Below, piece after piece: positions 8,801 through 16,971 of a stretch of DNA of 64,000 bases (positions are counted from its first letter, which is position 1; the number at the start of each line of letters is the position of its first letter). Source of the stretch: Simplicispira suum (lineage in GTDB: Bacteria > Pseudomonadota > Gammaproteobacteria > Burkholderiales > Burkholderiaceae_C); assembly GCF_003008595.1 (NCBI RefSeq), contig NZ_CP027669.1, forward strand, positions 1,612,001-1,676,000. Direction: 5' to 3'. The notes below the pieces were generated by a model. That model saw nothing but the letters and a program-made list of their open reading frames with translations, made no database searches and was not told the DNA's origin. The position numbers were made by a program, and so were the translations under genes.

Positions 8801-8835
8801 GGACTCCTGAAGAAACATAAAACGCGATGGAGTCC
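8801..8835 (-). promoter_or_regulatory. Shine-Dalgarno-sequestering hairpin before RRM paralogue 2
   Basis: In the mRNA, GGACTCC is followed by 21 bases and then GGAGTCC, a perfect 7-base stem that pairs the AGGAG ribosome-binding site 6-7 bases before ATG. Same arms and position as at 8127-8166. Confidence 0.6.
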
Positions 8836-9030
8836 GACGCAATCAACAAACCTGTGACGACTTCAAAGACGCGAAACTGACCAGACACCGCTCATACACT
8901 GCTTTTTCGACATGCGAAAAAACGAGACCATTATCTGCCAATTTGCCAGGATGATCGCTTTTATTTGCCTTTTCTTCTGATTTGTGCCCTGGCGCAACGC
9001 CCGTATCGCGCGCATGGGCACCTACCGCTT

Positions 9031-9039
9031 TGCTATAGT
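9031..9039 (+). promoter_or_regulatory. Extended -10 promoter of metX leader
   Basis: TGCTATAGT is a TGn extended -10 box ten bases before the SAM-II aptamer. Transcription would start near 9046, just ahead of aptamer stem P1. The -35 region is poor, as often in extended -10 promoters. Confidence 0.6.
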
Positions 9040-9048
9040 TGCCGCCAC

Positions 9049-9099
9049 GCGCCGATTTGCCACAGCTTGCGGGCGCTCTACAAATACTGCTAAAGACCG
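9049..9099 (+). promoter_or_regulatory. SAM-II riboswitch aptamer upstream of metX
   Basis: Matches the SAM-II consensus in order: stem P1 5' arm GCGCC (9049-9053), invariant GATTTGCC (9054-9061), AGCTTGC (9064-9070), P1 3' arm GGCGC (9072-9076), an A-rich linker with AAATAC, then GCTAAAG (9089-9095), the conserved 3' pseudoknot segment. SAM-II is an H-type pseudoknot that binds S-adenosylmethionine and is best known ahead of metA/metX/metC in alphaproteobacteria. Here it precedes metX with a terminator between them, consistent with repression when SAM is high. Confidence 0.85.
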
Positions 9100-9109
9100 T
9101 CTCCGAGCC

Positions 9110-9144
9110 CCCCGGTACCGTTTTTAGCGTTGCCGGGTTTTTTT
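9110..9144 (+). terminator. Attenuator terminator of the metX riboswitch
   Basis: CCCGG pairs with CCGGG (9111-9115 with 9133-9137), extended by U-G, A-U, C-G and G-C pairs around one mismatch, and is followed by seven T (9138-9144) that run straight into the metX ATG at 9145. Termination would release RNA exactly at the start codon. The stem also covers the only G-rich candidate ribosome-binding segment (CCGGG), so translation could be affected too. Confidence 0.75.
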
Positions 9145-10323
9145 ATGCCGCTGCTCGCCACGCCCCAGTTTCAGCATTTTTCCGAACCACTCGCCTTGCA
9201 GAGTGGCGCGGTCATCGCCGGCTACACGCTGGCATTCGAAACCTACGGCACGCTCAACGCTGAGCGCTCCAATGCCGTGGTGGTATGCCACGCGCTCAAT
9301 GCATCGCACCATGTTGCGGGTGTGTACGCGGGTGAGGACAAAAGCGAAGGTTGGTGGGACAACATGATCGGTCCCGGCAAACCGGTGGACAGCAACCGCT
9401 TCTTCGTCATCGGCATCAACAACCTGGGCTCGTGCTTTGGCTCGACCGGCCCGATGCATGAGAACCCTGCCACGGGCCAAGTCTATGGCGCCGACTTTCC
9501 CGTAGTCACGGTGGAAGACTGGGTCCACGCCCAGGCGCGGCTGCTCGATGTGCTGGGCATCGCGCAACTGGCCGCCGTGCTCGGCGGCAGCCTGGGGGGC
9601 ATGCAGGCGCTGTCGTGGGCGCTGCAGTACCCCGAGCGCGTGCGCAACGCCGTCGTCGTGGCGAGTGCGCCCAACCTCACGGCCGAGAACATCGCCTTCA
9701 ACGAGGTCGCGCGCCGCGCCATCGTGACCGACCCCGATTTCCACGGCGGCAACTTCTATCGCCACGGCGTCATTCCAAAACGCGGACTGCGCATCGCCCG
9801 CATGATCGGCCACATCACCTACCTGAGCGACGATGTGATGAACGAGAAGTTCGGCCGCAGCCTCAGGCCGCCAGACCTGCTGGCCGGCCAGGCGCCGCCT
9901 TCGGACGACCCTGCGACCTTGCTGCGCGACTACCACTACAGCACCCAGGACATCGAATTCCAGATAGAGAGCTACCTGCGCTACCAGGGCGACAAGTTCA
10001 GCGAGTATTTCGACGCCAACACCTATTTGCTGATCACCCGTGCGCTCGACTACTTTGACCCTGCGCGCGCCTTTGGCGGCAACCTGACGCGTGCGCTGGC
10101 GCGCGCTACCGCCAAATTCCTGCTGGTGAGCTTCACTACCGACTGGCGCTTTGCGCCCGCGCGCTCACGCGAAATCGTCAAGGCGCTGCTGGAGAACCGG
10201 CGCGACGTGAGCTATGCCGAAATCGACGCGCCGCACGGGCACGACGCCTTTTTGCTCGACGATGCGCGCTACCTCGGCGTCGTGGGCGCGTATTTCGATC
10301 GCATTGCCAAGGAGCTGGCATGA
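9145..10323 (+). CDS. metX: Homoserine O-acyltransferase (MetX)
   Basis: Acylates L-homoserine in methionine biosynthesis; cytoplasmic alpha/beta-hydrolase fold enzyme. Nucleophile elbow [12 protein letters not shown] has its Ser near residue 149, the acyl-enzyme site, and the C-terminal [10 protein letters not shown] supplies the catalytic His. 392 residues from the ATG at 9145, which directly follows the attenuator T-run; an in-frame TTG at 9130 lies inside the terminator and is rejected. MetX proteins in proteobacteria may use acetyl- or succinyl-CoA, and the donor cannot be assigned by eye. Followed by metW with a 4-base overlap. Confidence 0.95.
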   Translation: MPLLATPQFQHFSEPLALQSGAVIAGYTLAFETYGTLNAERSNAVVVCHALNASHHVAGVYAGEDKSEGWWDNMIGPGKPVDSNRFFVIGINNLGSCFGSTGPMHENPATGQVYGADFPVVTVEDWVHAQARLLDVLGIAQLAAVLGGSLGGMQALSWALQYPERVRNAVVVASAPNLTAENIAFNEVARRAIVTDPDFHGGNFYRHGVIPKRGLRIARMIGHITYLSDDVMNEKFGRSLRPPDLLAGQAPPSDDPATLLRDYHYSTQDIEFQIESYLRYQGDKFSEYFDANTYLLITRALDYFDPARAFGGNLTRALARATAKFLLVSFTTDWRFAPARSREIVKALLENRRDVSYAEIDAPHGHDAFLLDDARYLGVVGAYFDRIAKELA

Positions 10324-10907
10324 CCGAAAAAGCCACCATGCAGGCGCTGGCCGCGCTGGTCCCCCAGGGCTCGCGCGTGCTCGATCTGGGCTGCGGCGGC
10401 GGCGCCATGCTCGACTACCTGCAGCGTGAGCGCGGCTGCAGCGGCTACGGCGTCGAGATTGACGACGCCAACGTGCTGGCCTGCGTGCGCCGCGGGGTCA
10501 ACGTGGTGCAGCTCAACCTCGAAGAAGGCCTGGCCATCTTCGAGGACAACTCGTTTGACGTGGTGCTACAGATCGACACCCTGCCCCATTTGCGCAACGC
10601 CGAAATCATGCTGCGTGAAACCGCGCGTGTCGGGCGCGCGGGTATCGTCGCCTTTCCCAACTTCGCCCATTGGCCCAACCGCCTCTCGGTGCTGCGCGGG
10701 CGCATGCCCGTGACGCGGCGCCTGCCCTACCAGTGGTACGACACACCCAATATTCGCGTTGGCACATTCAAGGACTTTGAGGTCCTCGCGCACAAGAACC
10801 AGCTGCGCATCCTGGATGCCTTTGGTTTGCAGGAGGGAGAAGTTGTGCGCTGGCTGCCGAACGCGCGTGCCGGGACGGCGGTGTTTCATTTTGAGCGGGC
10901 TGTTTAA
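10320..10907 (+). CDS. metW: Methionine biosynthesis protein MetW
   Basis: 195-residue Rossmann methyltransferase-like protein with SAM-binding motif [16 protein letters not shown], acidic motif GVEIDD and [12 protein letters not shown]. MetW is encoded next to metX in many proteobacteria and is needed for or enhances MetX activity; whether it methylates anything is unclear. The ATGA overlap with metX indicates translational coupling, and both should respond to the SAM-II riboswitch. Confidence 0.95.
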   Translation: MTEKATMQALAALVPQGSRVLDLGCGGGAMLDYLQRERGCSGYGVEIDDANVLACVRRGVNVVQLNLEEGLAIFEDNSFDVVLQIDTLPHLRNAEIMLRETARVGRAGIVAFPNFAHWPNRLSVLRGRMPVTRRLPYQWYDTPNIRVGTFKDFEVLAHKNQLRILDAFGLQEGEVVRWLPNARAGTAVFHFERAV

Positions 10908-10910
10908 GCA

Positions 10911-11183
10911 ATGCGCGCAGCAGTGAACGTACGAGAGCGGCGCATGGTGGGTGCCTTCCTGTTTTTGTTCGGTTTGTTTGCTTTACCTTTTGGCGTTTCA
11001 GTCTTGGTGTTGGGCGTATCACCTGCCACGACGGGGCTCAGTTGCCAGGCCATCTGTGGTTTGGCCATGTTGGCGACGGATTTTTTTGGGCCGCTGGCGG
11101 GGAGGATTTTGAGCGGTGGTTTCTACGTTTTTGCTGGGTTCGCTTTTTTATTCGTGGGACGTGCGGTGTACAACGGCCGATAG
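10911..11183 (+). CDS. Small membrane protein of unknown function
   Basis: 90 residues with two or three hydrophobic segments (MVGAFLFLFGLFALPFGVSV; GGFYVFAGFAFLFVGRAVY) separated by a short loop with two Cys (SCQAIC). It starts 3 bases after metW stops, so it could be the last gene of the met operon. ATG at 10944, before the first helix, is an alternative start. I do not recognise a family. Weaker nucleotide bias than neighbours, so it could be spurious. Confidence 0.55.
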   Translation: MRAAVNVRERRMVGAFLFLFGLFALPFGVSVLVLGVSPATTGLSCQAICGLAMLATDFFGPLAGRILSGGFYVFAGFAFLFVGRAVYNGR

Positions 11184-11220
11184 GCGCACTGCCCCCGGCT
11201 GGTTCTGTCGCCCTCGCTCC

Positions 11221-11226
11221 TAAAAT
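11221..11226 (+). promoter_or_regulatory. Predicted -10 element of pyrF (TAAAAT)
   Basis: TAAAAT ends 6 bases before the pyrF ATG and no Shine-Dalgarno is present, so a leaderless or near-leaderless transcript is likely if it is used. Confidence 0.45.
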
Positions 11227-11232
11227 CCCCGC

Positions 11233-12060
11233 ATGGACTTCCTCGACATGCTGCGCGCCGCTTCGGCGCAGAACGCCTCGATGCTCTGCGTCGGCCTGGA
11301 CCCCGAGCCCACGCGCTTGCCTGCTTGTTTGCACGAGGGCCCCAACCGTCTCTACGACTTCTGCGCCGCCATCGTCGACGCCACCTGCGACCTGGTCTGC
11401 GCTTTCAAGCCGCAGATTGCCTACTTCGCCGCGCACGGCGCCGAGGACCAGCTTGAGCGGCTGATGCAGCACATGCGGGCCAATGCGCCACAGGTGCCGA
11501 TCATTCTGGACGCCAAGCGCGGCGACATCGGTTCGACCGCCGAGCAGTACGCCAAGGAGGCGTTCGAGCGCTACGGTGCCGACGCGGTGACGCTCTCGCC
11601 CTTCATGGGTTTTGATTCCGTTGCGCCGTACCTGCAGTACCCCGGCAAGGGCGCATTCCTGTTGTGTCGCACGTCCAACCCTGGCGGTGACGACCTGCAA
11701 AACCAGCGCCTGGCCGATGTGGAAGGCCAGCCGCGCCTGTACGAGCACATCGCCCGCCTGGCACAGGGGCCGTGGAACCGCAACGGCCAGCTCGGGCTGG
11801 TGGTGGGTGCCACCTACCCGGCCGAGATCGAGCGCGTGCGCGCGCTGGCGCCCACGGTGCCGCTGCTCATTCCTGGCGTGGGCGCGCAAGGGGGCGACGC
11901 CGCAGCCACGGTGCGCGCCGGTTGGCGGCCAGACGGCCCGATCATCGTCAACTCGTCCCGCGCGATTTTGTACGCCAGCAGCGGCAAGGACTTTGCCCAG
12001 GCTGCGCGGAGCGAAGCCGAGCGCACACGGGCGATGTTGCAAGCCGCCTTGCCTGCATGA
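11233..12060 (+). CDS. pyrF: Orotidine 5'-phosphate decarboxylase (long, type 2)
   Basis: Decarboxylates OMP to UMP, the last step of de novo pyrimidine synthesis; cytoplasmic TIM barrel. The catalytic signature [15 protein letters not shown] is intact (Lys-Asp network), phosphate-binding loops follow ([17 protein letters not shown]), and 275 residues fits the long proteobacterial/mycobacterial subtype. Stands alone after the small membrane protein and ends at a dispersed repeat. Confidence 0.95.
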   Translation: MDFLDMLRAASAQNASMLCVGLDPEPTRLPACLHEGPNRLYDFCAAIVDATCDLVCAFKPQIAYFAAHGAEDQLERLMQHMRANAPQVPIILDAKRGDIGSTAEQYAKEAFERYGADAVTLSPFMGFDSVAPYLQYPGKGAFLLCRTSNPGGDDLQNQRLADVEGQPRLYEHIARLAQGPWNRNGQLGLVVGATYPAEIERVRALAPTVPLLIPGVGAQGGDAAATVRAGWRPDGPIIVNSSRAILYASSGKDFAQAARSEAERTRAMLQAALPA

Positions 12061-12061
12061 G

Positions 12062-12118
12062 CGCTATCTAATAAAGAGCTACCAACGCTTGTGCATCAAG
12101 CGCTGGAGGCCAATTTCA
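12062..12118 (+). repeat. Dispersed repeat, copy 1 (diverged)
   Basis: Contains AACGCTTGTGCATCAAGCGC followed by TGGAGGCCAATTT, matching the second hairpin and tail of the dispersed repeat at 16661, 26239 and 36036; the upstream AGCTA hairpin is degenerate. It lies between the convergent pyrF and FAD-oxidoreductase stops. Confidence 0.65.
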
Positions 12119-12120
12119 CC

Positions 12121-13254
12121 TCAAATTGAACGCAAGCGACCGGGCGCCATGGCGGCAGCGTCCACGCCTTGCGCTGTCAGGCGCTCGTCCAGCGCCTCAC
12201 CCAGCAGAAGGTTGCGCGCCAGCAATGCGTAGGCTGGGGCGCTCTGGATGCCGTAGCCGCCCTGGGCGGCCAGCCAGAACAGGCCGTCCACGGCGCCATC
12301 CCAGCCAATCACCATCTCGCCGTCTGGCACAAACGAGCGCAGCCCCGCCCAGGTGTGCGAGGGCCGACGAATGCTGAAGTGCGTCATCTGCTCGATGTGA
12401 AAGATGCCCGTGGCCACATCGATCTCTTCGGGCGCGACGTCGTGCGGATGCATCGGGTCGGCGTTGGCGGGCGATCCCAGCAACTGGCGCGCGTCGGGCT
12501 TGATGTAGAAGCTCTCATCCACGGCAATGATGGCCGGCATGCGCGCCAGATCCAGGCCGTCTGGCGCCGGGAAGGTGAAGGCCGTGCGCCGGCACGGCGT
12601 GAGACCTATCGGGGCTGCGCCCGCCATTTCGCCCAGCACGTCGGCCCAGGCGCCCGCCGCGTTGATCAGGGTGCGCGCCTGCACGTGGCTGCCGTCGGCC
12701 AGCGTGATATCCCACAGGCCATCGCTGCGCTTTGCCGCCATGACCTCGGCGTCGGTGCGCAGCACGCCGCCGCGCTGGCGCAGCCCACGCAGATAGCCCT
12801 GGTGCAAGCTGTGCACGTCGATATCGGCGGCCCCGGCTTCCTGCAGACCGCCGCCCAGGGCGTCCCGGCGCAGGAAAGGCAGCCGCGCCGCAAGTGCGTC
12901 AGCGGACAAACGCTCCAGGCCCGGCGCGTGGGGGCGCAGTTCGGCTTCGGTGGCGTCGAGCAGTTCCATCTGGTCCGGTCCGGCGATGTAGACCACGCCG
13001 CGCGGCGAGAGGATGGCGCTCTCGCAGAAGCCGGCGGGCGGTGTCTGCAGAAACGACCGGCTGGCGCGCGTCATGGCGCGAATGGCCGGCGTGCCGTAGG
13101 TTTCAAGAAACAAGGCCGCCGAGCGGCCGGTGGTGTGGTAGCCGGGCAGGCCTTCACGCTCCAGCAGCAGCACGCTGCCGCGCGTCGCCAGTTCCCAACC
13201 CAGGCTGGCGCCTGCAATGCCGGCGCCGACAATGGCGAAATCAATGCTTGTCAT
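12121..13254 (-). CDS. FAD-dependent oxidoreductase (DadA/glycine-oxidase-like)
   Basis: 377 residues. An N-terminal Rossmann FAD-binding motif ([19 protein letters not shown], GxGxxG), [12 protein letters not shown], and a DAO-family C-terminus ([36 protein letters not shown]) place it among D-amino-acid or related amine oxidases/dehydrogenases. The start at 13254 has AGGGAGAG upstream. It overlaps the end of dsdA by 14 bases in the same operon, suggesting D-amino-acid catabolism, but the substrate is not shown by sequence. Confidence 0.85.
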   Translation of the reverse strand: MTSIDFAIVGAGIAGASLGWELATRGSVLLLEREGLPGYHTTGRSAALFLETYGTPAIRAMTRASRSFLQTPPAGFCESAILSPRGVVYIAGPDQMELLDATEAELRPHAPGLERLSADALAARLPFLRRDALGGGLQEAGAADIDVHSLHQGYLRGLRQRGGVLRTDAEVMAAKRSDGLWDITLADGSHVQARTLINAAGAWADVLGEMAGAAPIGLTPCRRTAFTFPAPDGLDLARMPAIIAVDESFYIKPDARQLLGSPANADPMHPHDVAPEEIDVATGIFHIEQMTHFSIRRPSHTWAGLRSFVPDGEMVIGWDGAVDGLFWLAAQGGYGIQSAPAYALLARNLLLGEALDERLTAQGVDAAAMAPGRLRSI

Positions 13255-14608
13255 GGGGCTCTCCCTGGGCTTGGCGGTGAATGACCGCCTCGCCGCGTTC
13301 AAGAAATTGGGCAAATTCGGCATCGGGCAGCAAAGCACCGCCCGTCGTCCAGGCCAGGTGGGTCGCCTGCGGCAGTTGGCTGAGCAGGCCTTGCTCTGCC
13401 AGCCAGGCGCGGCCCGCCGCACTGCGCACCAGGCGCAGCGGGCCAGCAAGGCCGGCTGCGGCCGAAGGCTCCAGCCGCAGACCCTCGGCGGCATGGGCGC
13501 GCGCCAGGTGGGCGAACAGCGCGTCATCGGTCACGGTGTACACGCCGGCCAGGCGCTCGCGCATCAGGGCCGCCGCCAGAAGTGATGCGCGCGGTACGGC
13601 CAGGCCATCGGCTTCGGTGCGGTTGTTCAGGCCGAAATCGTAGACCGACGGATGCTGCGCCATACCGGCGCGCAGCTGCACCAGCATGCAGGGCGACTGC
13701 ACCGGCTCGACAAAAAAGCAGTGCACATGCGCGCCCAAGCGCTCGCGCAGACCCAGCGCAATGCCGCCCGGCGCGCCACCCACGCCGCAGGGCAGATAGA
13801 CGAACAGCGGATGCGCGGCGTCCACCCGAACCCCTGCCTGGTGCAACTGCGTTTGCAAATCGGCCGCCGCCGCGCTGTAGCCCAGCAGCAGCGAGCGCGA
13901 CTGCTCGTCGTCGACAAAATGGCAGGCGGGGTCGCGCGCCGCCGCTTCGCGCCCAGCGTGCACGGCGCGTTCGTAGTCGCCCTCATGCTCCACCACCTGC
14001 ACGCCATGGGCCCGCAGGCGCGCTTTCTTCCAGGCCTTGGCGTCTTGCGACATATGCACCCGGGCCCGAAAACCCAGTGCCGTGGCAATCAGCCCAACGC
14101 CCATGCCCAGATTGCCGGTAGAGCCGACGACGATTTCATGCTGCGCAAACAGGGCGCGTGCCGGGGCATCGGCCAGGGGTGCCAGATCGCTGTGGGCGTC
14201 GATGAGGCCGTGCGCAACGGCCAGGCCTTCGGCAAATTCCAGCACTTCGTGCATGGCACCGCGTGCCTTGACCGATCCGGCCACCGGCAGCAGGTGGTCG
14301 CATTGGGTCCAGAGCTGTCCTTCGTCCTCGTTCAGACCCAGCGCCTGCTGCAAGGCGCTGGCCCGCAGCAGGGGTGAGGCAATGCGGCCGCCGGTTTCAC
14401 GCAGCGCAGGGAACACCTGCTGCAGCAGGTTCTGCGCGCGGGCAAAGCGCTGCACGGCGGCGTCGATCTGAAGCGCGGTCACCGCGCCAGCTTCAGGAGT
14501 GGCGGTGCAGGCAGGATTGATCCACAGGCAGGGCTCGGCGCGGCGAATCTGTGCCTCCAGCGCGCTGTCGCCGGGGCTTGGGGAGTCGGGAGCCAGAAAG
14601 GAAGTCAT
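13241..14608 (-). CDS. dsdA: D-serine ammonia-lyase (D-serine dehydratase)
   Basis: PLP enzyme converting D-serine to pyruvate and ammonia; 455 residues (E. coli DsdA is about 440). The Schiff-base lysine motif [17 protein letters not shown] is visible, as are [11 protein letters not shown] for PLP phosphate binding and the DsdA-type N-terminus (CLWINPACT). First gene of a two-gene operon with the overlapping FAD oxidoreductase. No dsdC-type regulator is adjacent. Confidence 0.93.
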   Translation of the reverse strand: MTSFLAPDSPSPGDSALEAQIRRAEPCLWINPACTATPEAGAVTALQIDAAVQRFARAQNLLQQVFPALRETGGRIASPLLRASALQQALGLNEDEGQLWTQCDHLLPVAGSVKARGAMHEVLEFAEGLAVAHGLIDAHSDLAPLADAPARALFAQHEIVVGSTGNLGMGVGLIATALGFRARVHMSQDAKAWKKARLRAHGVQVVEHEGDYERAVHAGREAAARDPACHFVDDEQSRSLLLGYSAAAADLQTQLHQAGVRVDAAHPLFVYLPCGVGGAPGGIALGLRERLGAHVHCFFVEPVQSPCMLVQLRAGMAQHPSVYDFGLNNRTEADGLAVPRASLLAAALMRERLAGVYTVTDDALFAHLARAHAAEGLRLEPSAAAGLAGPLRLVRSAAGRAWLAEQGLLSQLPQATHLAWTTGGALLPDAEFAQFLERGEAVIHRQAQGEPHDKH

Positions 14609-14839
14609 GGCGGCATTGTGCCCACGGTCGGCAAGAACGTCTGAAAGGAACTCCAGTTGATAGTTGCTAAAACTGGAACAGTCAGTTCGTGACTTGGTAG
14701 TTTTTCTATGACTTCATAGTGCGTACAGTTCAACCCATCGATGAGTCGCACACAGAACACGACTCACCGAAACCGCCCCCAGGGACCCGATGGCTCCCCG
14801 GATCAGCGGATTCACTCAGTACATTGAAAGGAAACCATC
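14609..14839. other. Divergent intergenic region dsdA / DUF4148 gene
   Basis: 231 bases between divergent genes. It has a moderately AT-rich stretch (14655-14720) with the tandem-like elements AGTTGATAGTTGC and AAAACTGGAAC, probably promoters for both directions. No clear operator or hairpin is recognised. Confidence 0.3.
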
Positions 14840-15136
14840 ATGAACACCGCACGCATTCTCTCTATCGCCGCTGTTGCTGCTTTTGCCTCTGTCGGCGCCC
14901 AAGCTGCCCAGACCGCTGGCGATCTGTACGGCACCGACTTTGAAGTCGGCTTCACGCCCAGCCGCACCCGCGCTGAAGTGATGGCCGAGGCAGTGCAAGC
15001 CGCCCCCAACTTCAAGAATTTCTATGTGGCTCCCGCCGCCGCCCAACCCGCCACCGTGCTGACCCGCGCCGCCGTGCGCGAAGAAGCCCGCGTTGCCATC
15101 CGCGCGCACGAAATCGCCACCGGCAACTTCAGCTGA
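14840..15136 (+). CDS. DUF4148 small exported protein (copy 1)
   Basis: 98 residues. A signal peptide (MNTARILSIAAVAAFASVGAQA-A) is followed by the DUF4148 pattern LYGTDFEVGFTPSRTRAEVMAEAVQA ... VLTRAAVREEARVAIRAHE. DUF4148 proteins are abundant, poorly understood periplasmic proteins of Burkholderiales. AAAGGAAACCATC precedes ATG. A diverged relative is encoded at 35461-35793. Function unknown. Confidence 0.85.
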   Translation: MNTARILSIAAVAAFASVGAQAAQTAGDLYGTDFEVGFTPSRTRAEVMAEAVQAAPNFKNFYVAPAAAQPATVLTRAAVREEARVAIRAHEIATGNFS

Positions 15137-15217
15137 TCGCGGGCAGGCCTTACGCCTGCCTCCTGCAGCCCAAGCCATTTCCAAGCCCGCATTGGTGCAA
15201 GCCCTGCGGGCTTTGTC

Positions 15218-16129
15218 CTATCTGCGCTGCGCCCAGTGCCCGCCCAGCACCACGCAGACCAGCGCCGCCACCACAAACGCCGTGCCGGCCCACTGCCAGG
15301 GCGTGACCACTTCGCCCAGCACCAGCATGCCGGCTGCCAGGCCCACCACCGGCACACCCAGGCTGAAGGGCGCCACGCGGTTCGCGGGGTGGCGTGTCAA
15401 GAGTCGCGTCCACAAGCCGTAGCCAAGAATGGTGGCCATCCAGCCGAGGTAGGCCACCGAGCCCCAGGCCACCGCCGGCAGTGCAGCCCAGGTGCTGGCG
15501 TCGAGCCAGCGCCCGGCAGCCGGCTCGGTGATGGCCACCAGCGCCACAAAGGCAAGAATAGGCGCGGGGCAAGACCACACGACGAAGGCCAGCGGGTCGT
15601 ACCCCGGTGCGGCGCGCTGTGCCATCCGCGCGACGATGTTGGAAACCGACCACGATGCGGCGGCGCACAGCGTGAGCGCAATGCCGATCAGCGTCGCACC
15701 GCCCGCGCTCCCCGCCTCGGGCCCGATAAAGTTCATGCCAAAACACACGAGACCCACACCGGCCAGCGCCATGCCGATCAGCAGCGGCCGGCTCGGGCGC
15801 TCGCCCAGCGCAATGAAGCCAAAGAGGGCCGTGAAGAACACCTGCGTCTGCATCAGCACGCTGGCCAGTGCGGCGGTCATGCCCAGCTTGAGTGCGAAGA
15901 AACCAAAACTGAACTGTGCCACGCCCTGGAACATGCCAAAGCCCACCACCCAGCGCCAGCCAATGCGCGGCGGGCGAATCAGAAACACCATGGGGAGCGC
16001 CGCCGCCATGTAGCGCACAGCGCCAAGCTCAAAGGGGGTGAAACTCTCCAAGCCCCACTTCATGGCAATGAAGTTGAGCCCCCAGATAATCACCACCGCC
16101 AGCGCACCCAGCAAATCCAGCGCGCCCAT
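15218..16129 (-). CDS. EamA/DMT-family transporter
   Basis: 303 residues with about ten hydrophobic segments in two EamA repeats ([44 protein letters not shown]). The family exports amino acids or other metabolites such as O-acetylserine/cysteine pathway compounds. The ATG at 16129 is chosen: the frame remains open upstream to 16954, but that extension only reads through the thioesterase region and the uvrA fragment in the wrong context. It starts 29 bases after the thioesterase stop and is probably co-transcribed with it. Confidence 0.88.
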   Translation of the reverse strand: MGALDLLGALAVVIIWGLNFIAMKWGLESFTPFELGAVRYMAAALPMVFLIRPPRIGWRWVVGFGMFQGVAQFSFGFFALKLGMTAALASVLMQTQVFFTALFGFIALGERPSRPLLIGMALAGVGLVCFGMNFIGPEAGSAGGATLIGIALTLCAAASWSVSNIVARMAQRAAPGYDPLAFVVWSCPAPILAFVALVAITEPAAGRWLDASTWAALPAVAWGSVAYLGWMATILGYGLWTRLLTRHPANRVAPFSLGVPVVGLAAGMLVLGEVVTPWQWAGTAFVVAALVCVVLGGHWAQRR

Positions 16130-16158
16130 GGCGCCCGGATCCTGCCGGGCGGCAGCGT

Positions 16159-16599
16159 TCACTGCACCGCCTGCGCGGCGGCAATCTGCGCCTGAACCCG
16201 CTGCGCGAGCGCCATATCGCCAGGCGTTTCCGGACTGAAACGATCCACCGCGCGCGGCGCGCCGGCCGCATCCAGCGCCACATAGACGGCCGCGCAGTGC
16301 AGCACCATGTGCAGCTCGCTGCTGGCCAGCGCGCCGGTGTGCACTTCGATGGCCAGGCTCATGCTGGTTTCGCCGGTGAAGGCCAGGTGCGCACGCACCT
16401 CGACCAGATCGCCCGCGTGCACCGGCCGCAAAAAGTGCGCGTTGCCGACAAAGGCTGTAACGCAGTCGCCGCGCGCCCAGGCCGAGGCGCAGGCAAAGCC
16501 CGCTTCGTCCACCCAGCCAAGAACGCTGCCGCCGGAGATGCGGGCGCCAGTGTGGGACGTATTGCGTGGTGCCAGAAAGCGCAGGGTGATGGAGTGCAT
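16159..16599 (-). CDS. Acyl-CoA thioesterase, single hotdog domain
   Basis: 146 residues, YciA/BACH-like hotdog fold: [28 protein letters not shown] with the catalytic-region Asp in WVDEAG, then [17 protein letters not shown] and SMSLAIEV. Hydrolyses acyl-CoA to free acid and CoA; chain-length preference unknown. Upstream of it lies the dispersed repeat and then the uvrA fragment, so its promoter region is at the boundary of the inserted island. Confidence 0.85.
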   Translation of the reverse strand: MHSITLRFLAPRNTSHTGARISGGSVLGWVDEAGFACASAWARGDCVTAFVGNAHFLRPVHAGDLVEVRAHLAFTGETSMSLAIEVHTGALASSELHMVLHCAAVYVALDAAGAPRAVDRFSPETPGDMALAQRVQAQIAAAQAVQ

Positions 16600-16660
16600 G
16601 GGCGGGCGTGGATTGGCGCGGTGGAGAGCACATTATTCCCGAGAGCGCTTCCCCAGGAAT

Positions 16661-16724
16661 ACTATTGAATAGATAGCTGTTGACGCTTACCCAATAAGCG
16701 CTAGAGCCCAATTTGACCAGATAT
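16661..16724 (+). repeat. Dispersed repeat, copy 2
   Basis: CTATTGAATAGATAGCTG then ACGCTTACCCAATAAGCGCT and AGAGCCCAATTT: two palindromes in tandem. The right part is shared with the uvrA-flanking copy at 26.24 kb and runs directly into the uvrA fragment, so the duplicated block includes part of the repeat. Confidence 0.7.
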
Positions 16725-16928
16725 TTCCGTAGGTAGTGCCCCGTATGGCTCGCCGGGTTGTCTGCGAGCTGCTCCGGCGTTCCCATGCCCACCACGGTGC
16801 CACCGCCGGCGCCGCCCTCGGGCCCCATGTCGATGATCCAGTCGGCCGTCTTGATCACGTCCAGGTTGTGCTCGATGACGACGATGGTGTTGCCGGCGTC
16901 GCGCAGTTGGTGCAGCTTTTGGAGCAGC
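16692..16928 (-). pseudogene. Duplicated 3' fragment of uvrA (left boundary of island)
   Basis: These 237 bases align without gaps to 26258-26494, the 3' end of intact uvrA plus flanking repeat, with about 20 mismatches by hand count (roughly 91-92% identity) and a central stretch of about 80 identical bases. The minus strand encodes the UvrA C-terminus ([20 protein letters not shown] ... GHYLRKYL). The uvrA stop codon is lost here (TGA to TGG). It is not functional; it marks a direct repeat flanking the 9.5 kb accessory region. Confidence 0.9.
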
Positions 16929-16971
16929 TTACGCGGGCACAATGATCCCATCAACCCGAAAGCGCTCAGGC

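Noticed and set aside
16130-16954. Apparent fusion of a UvrA C-terminus with the EamA transporter
   Set aside because: The frame stays open from the uvrA fragment through the thioesterase region by chance after loss of the uvrA stop codon. The transporter has its own start at 16129 and the thioesterase gene occupies the region between.
16942-16971. Ten-residue N-terminal extension of the helicase
   Set aside because: ATG 16972 gives the family-typical MSRIFDNIE start; the extension reads through the junction region. Kept only as an alternative.
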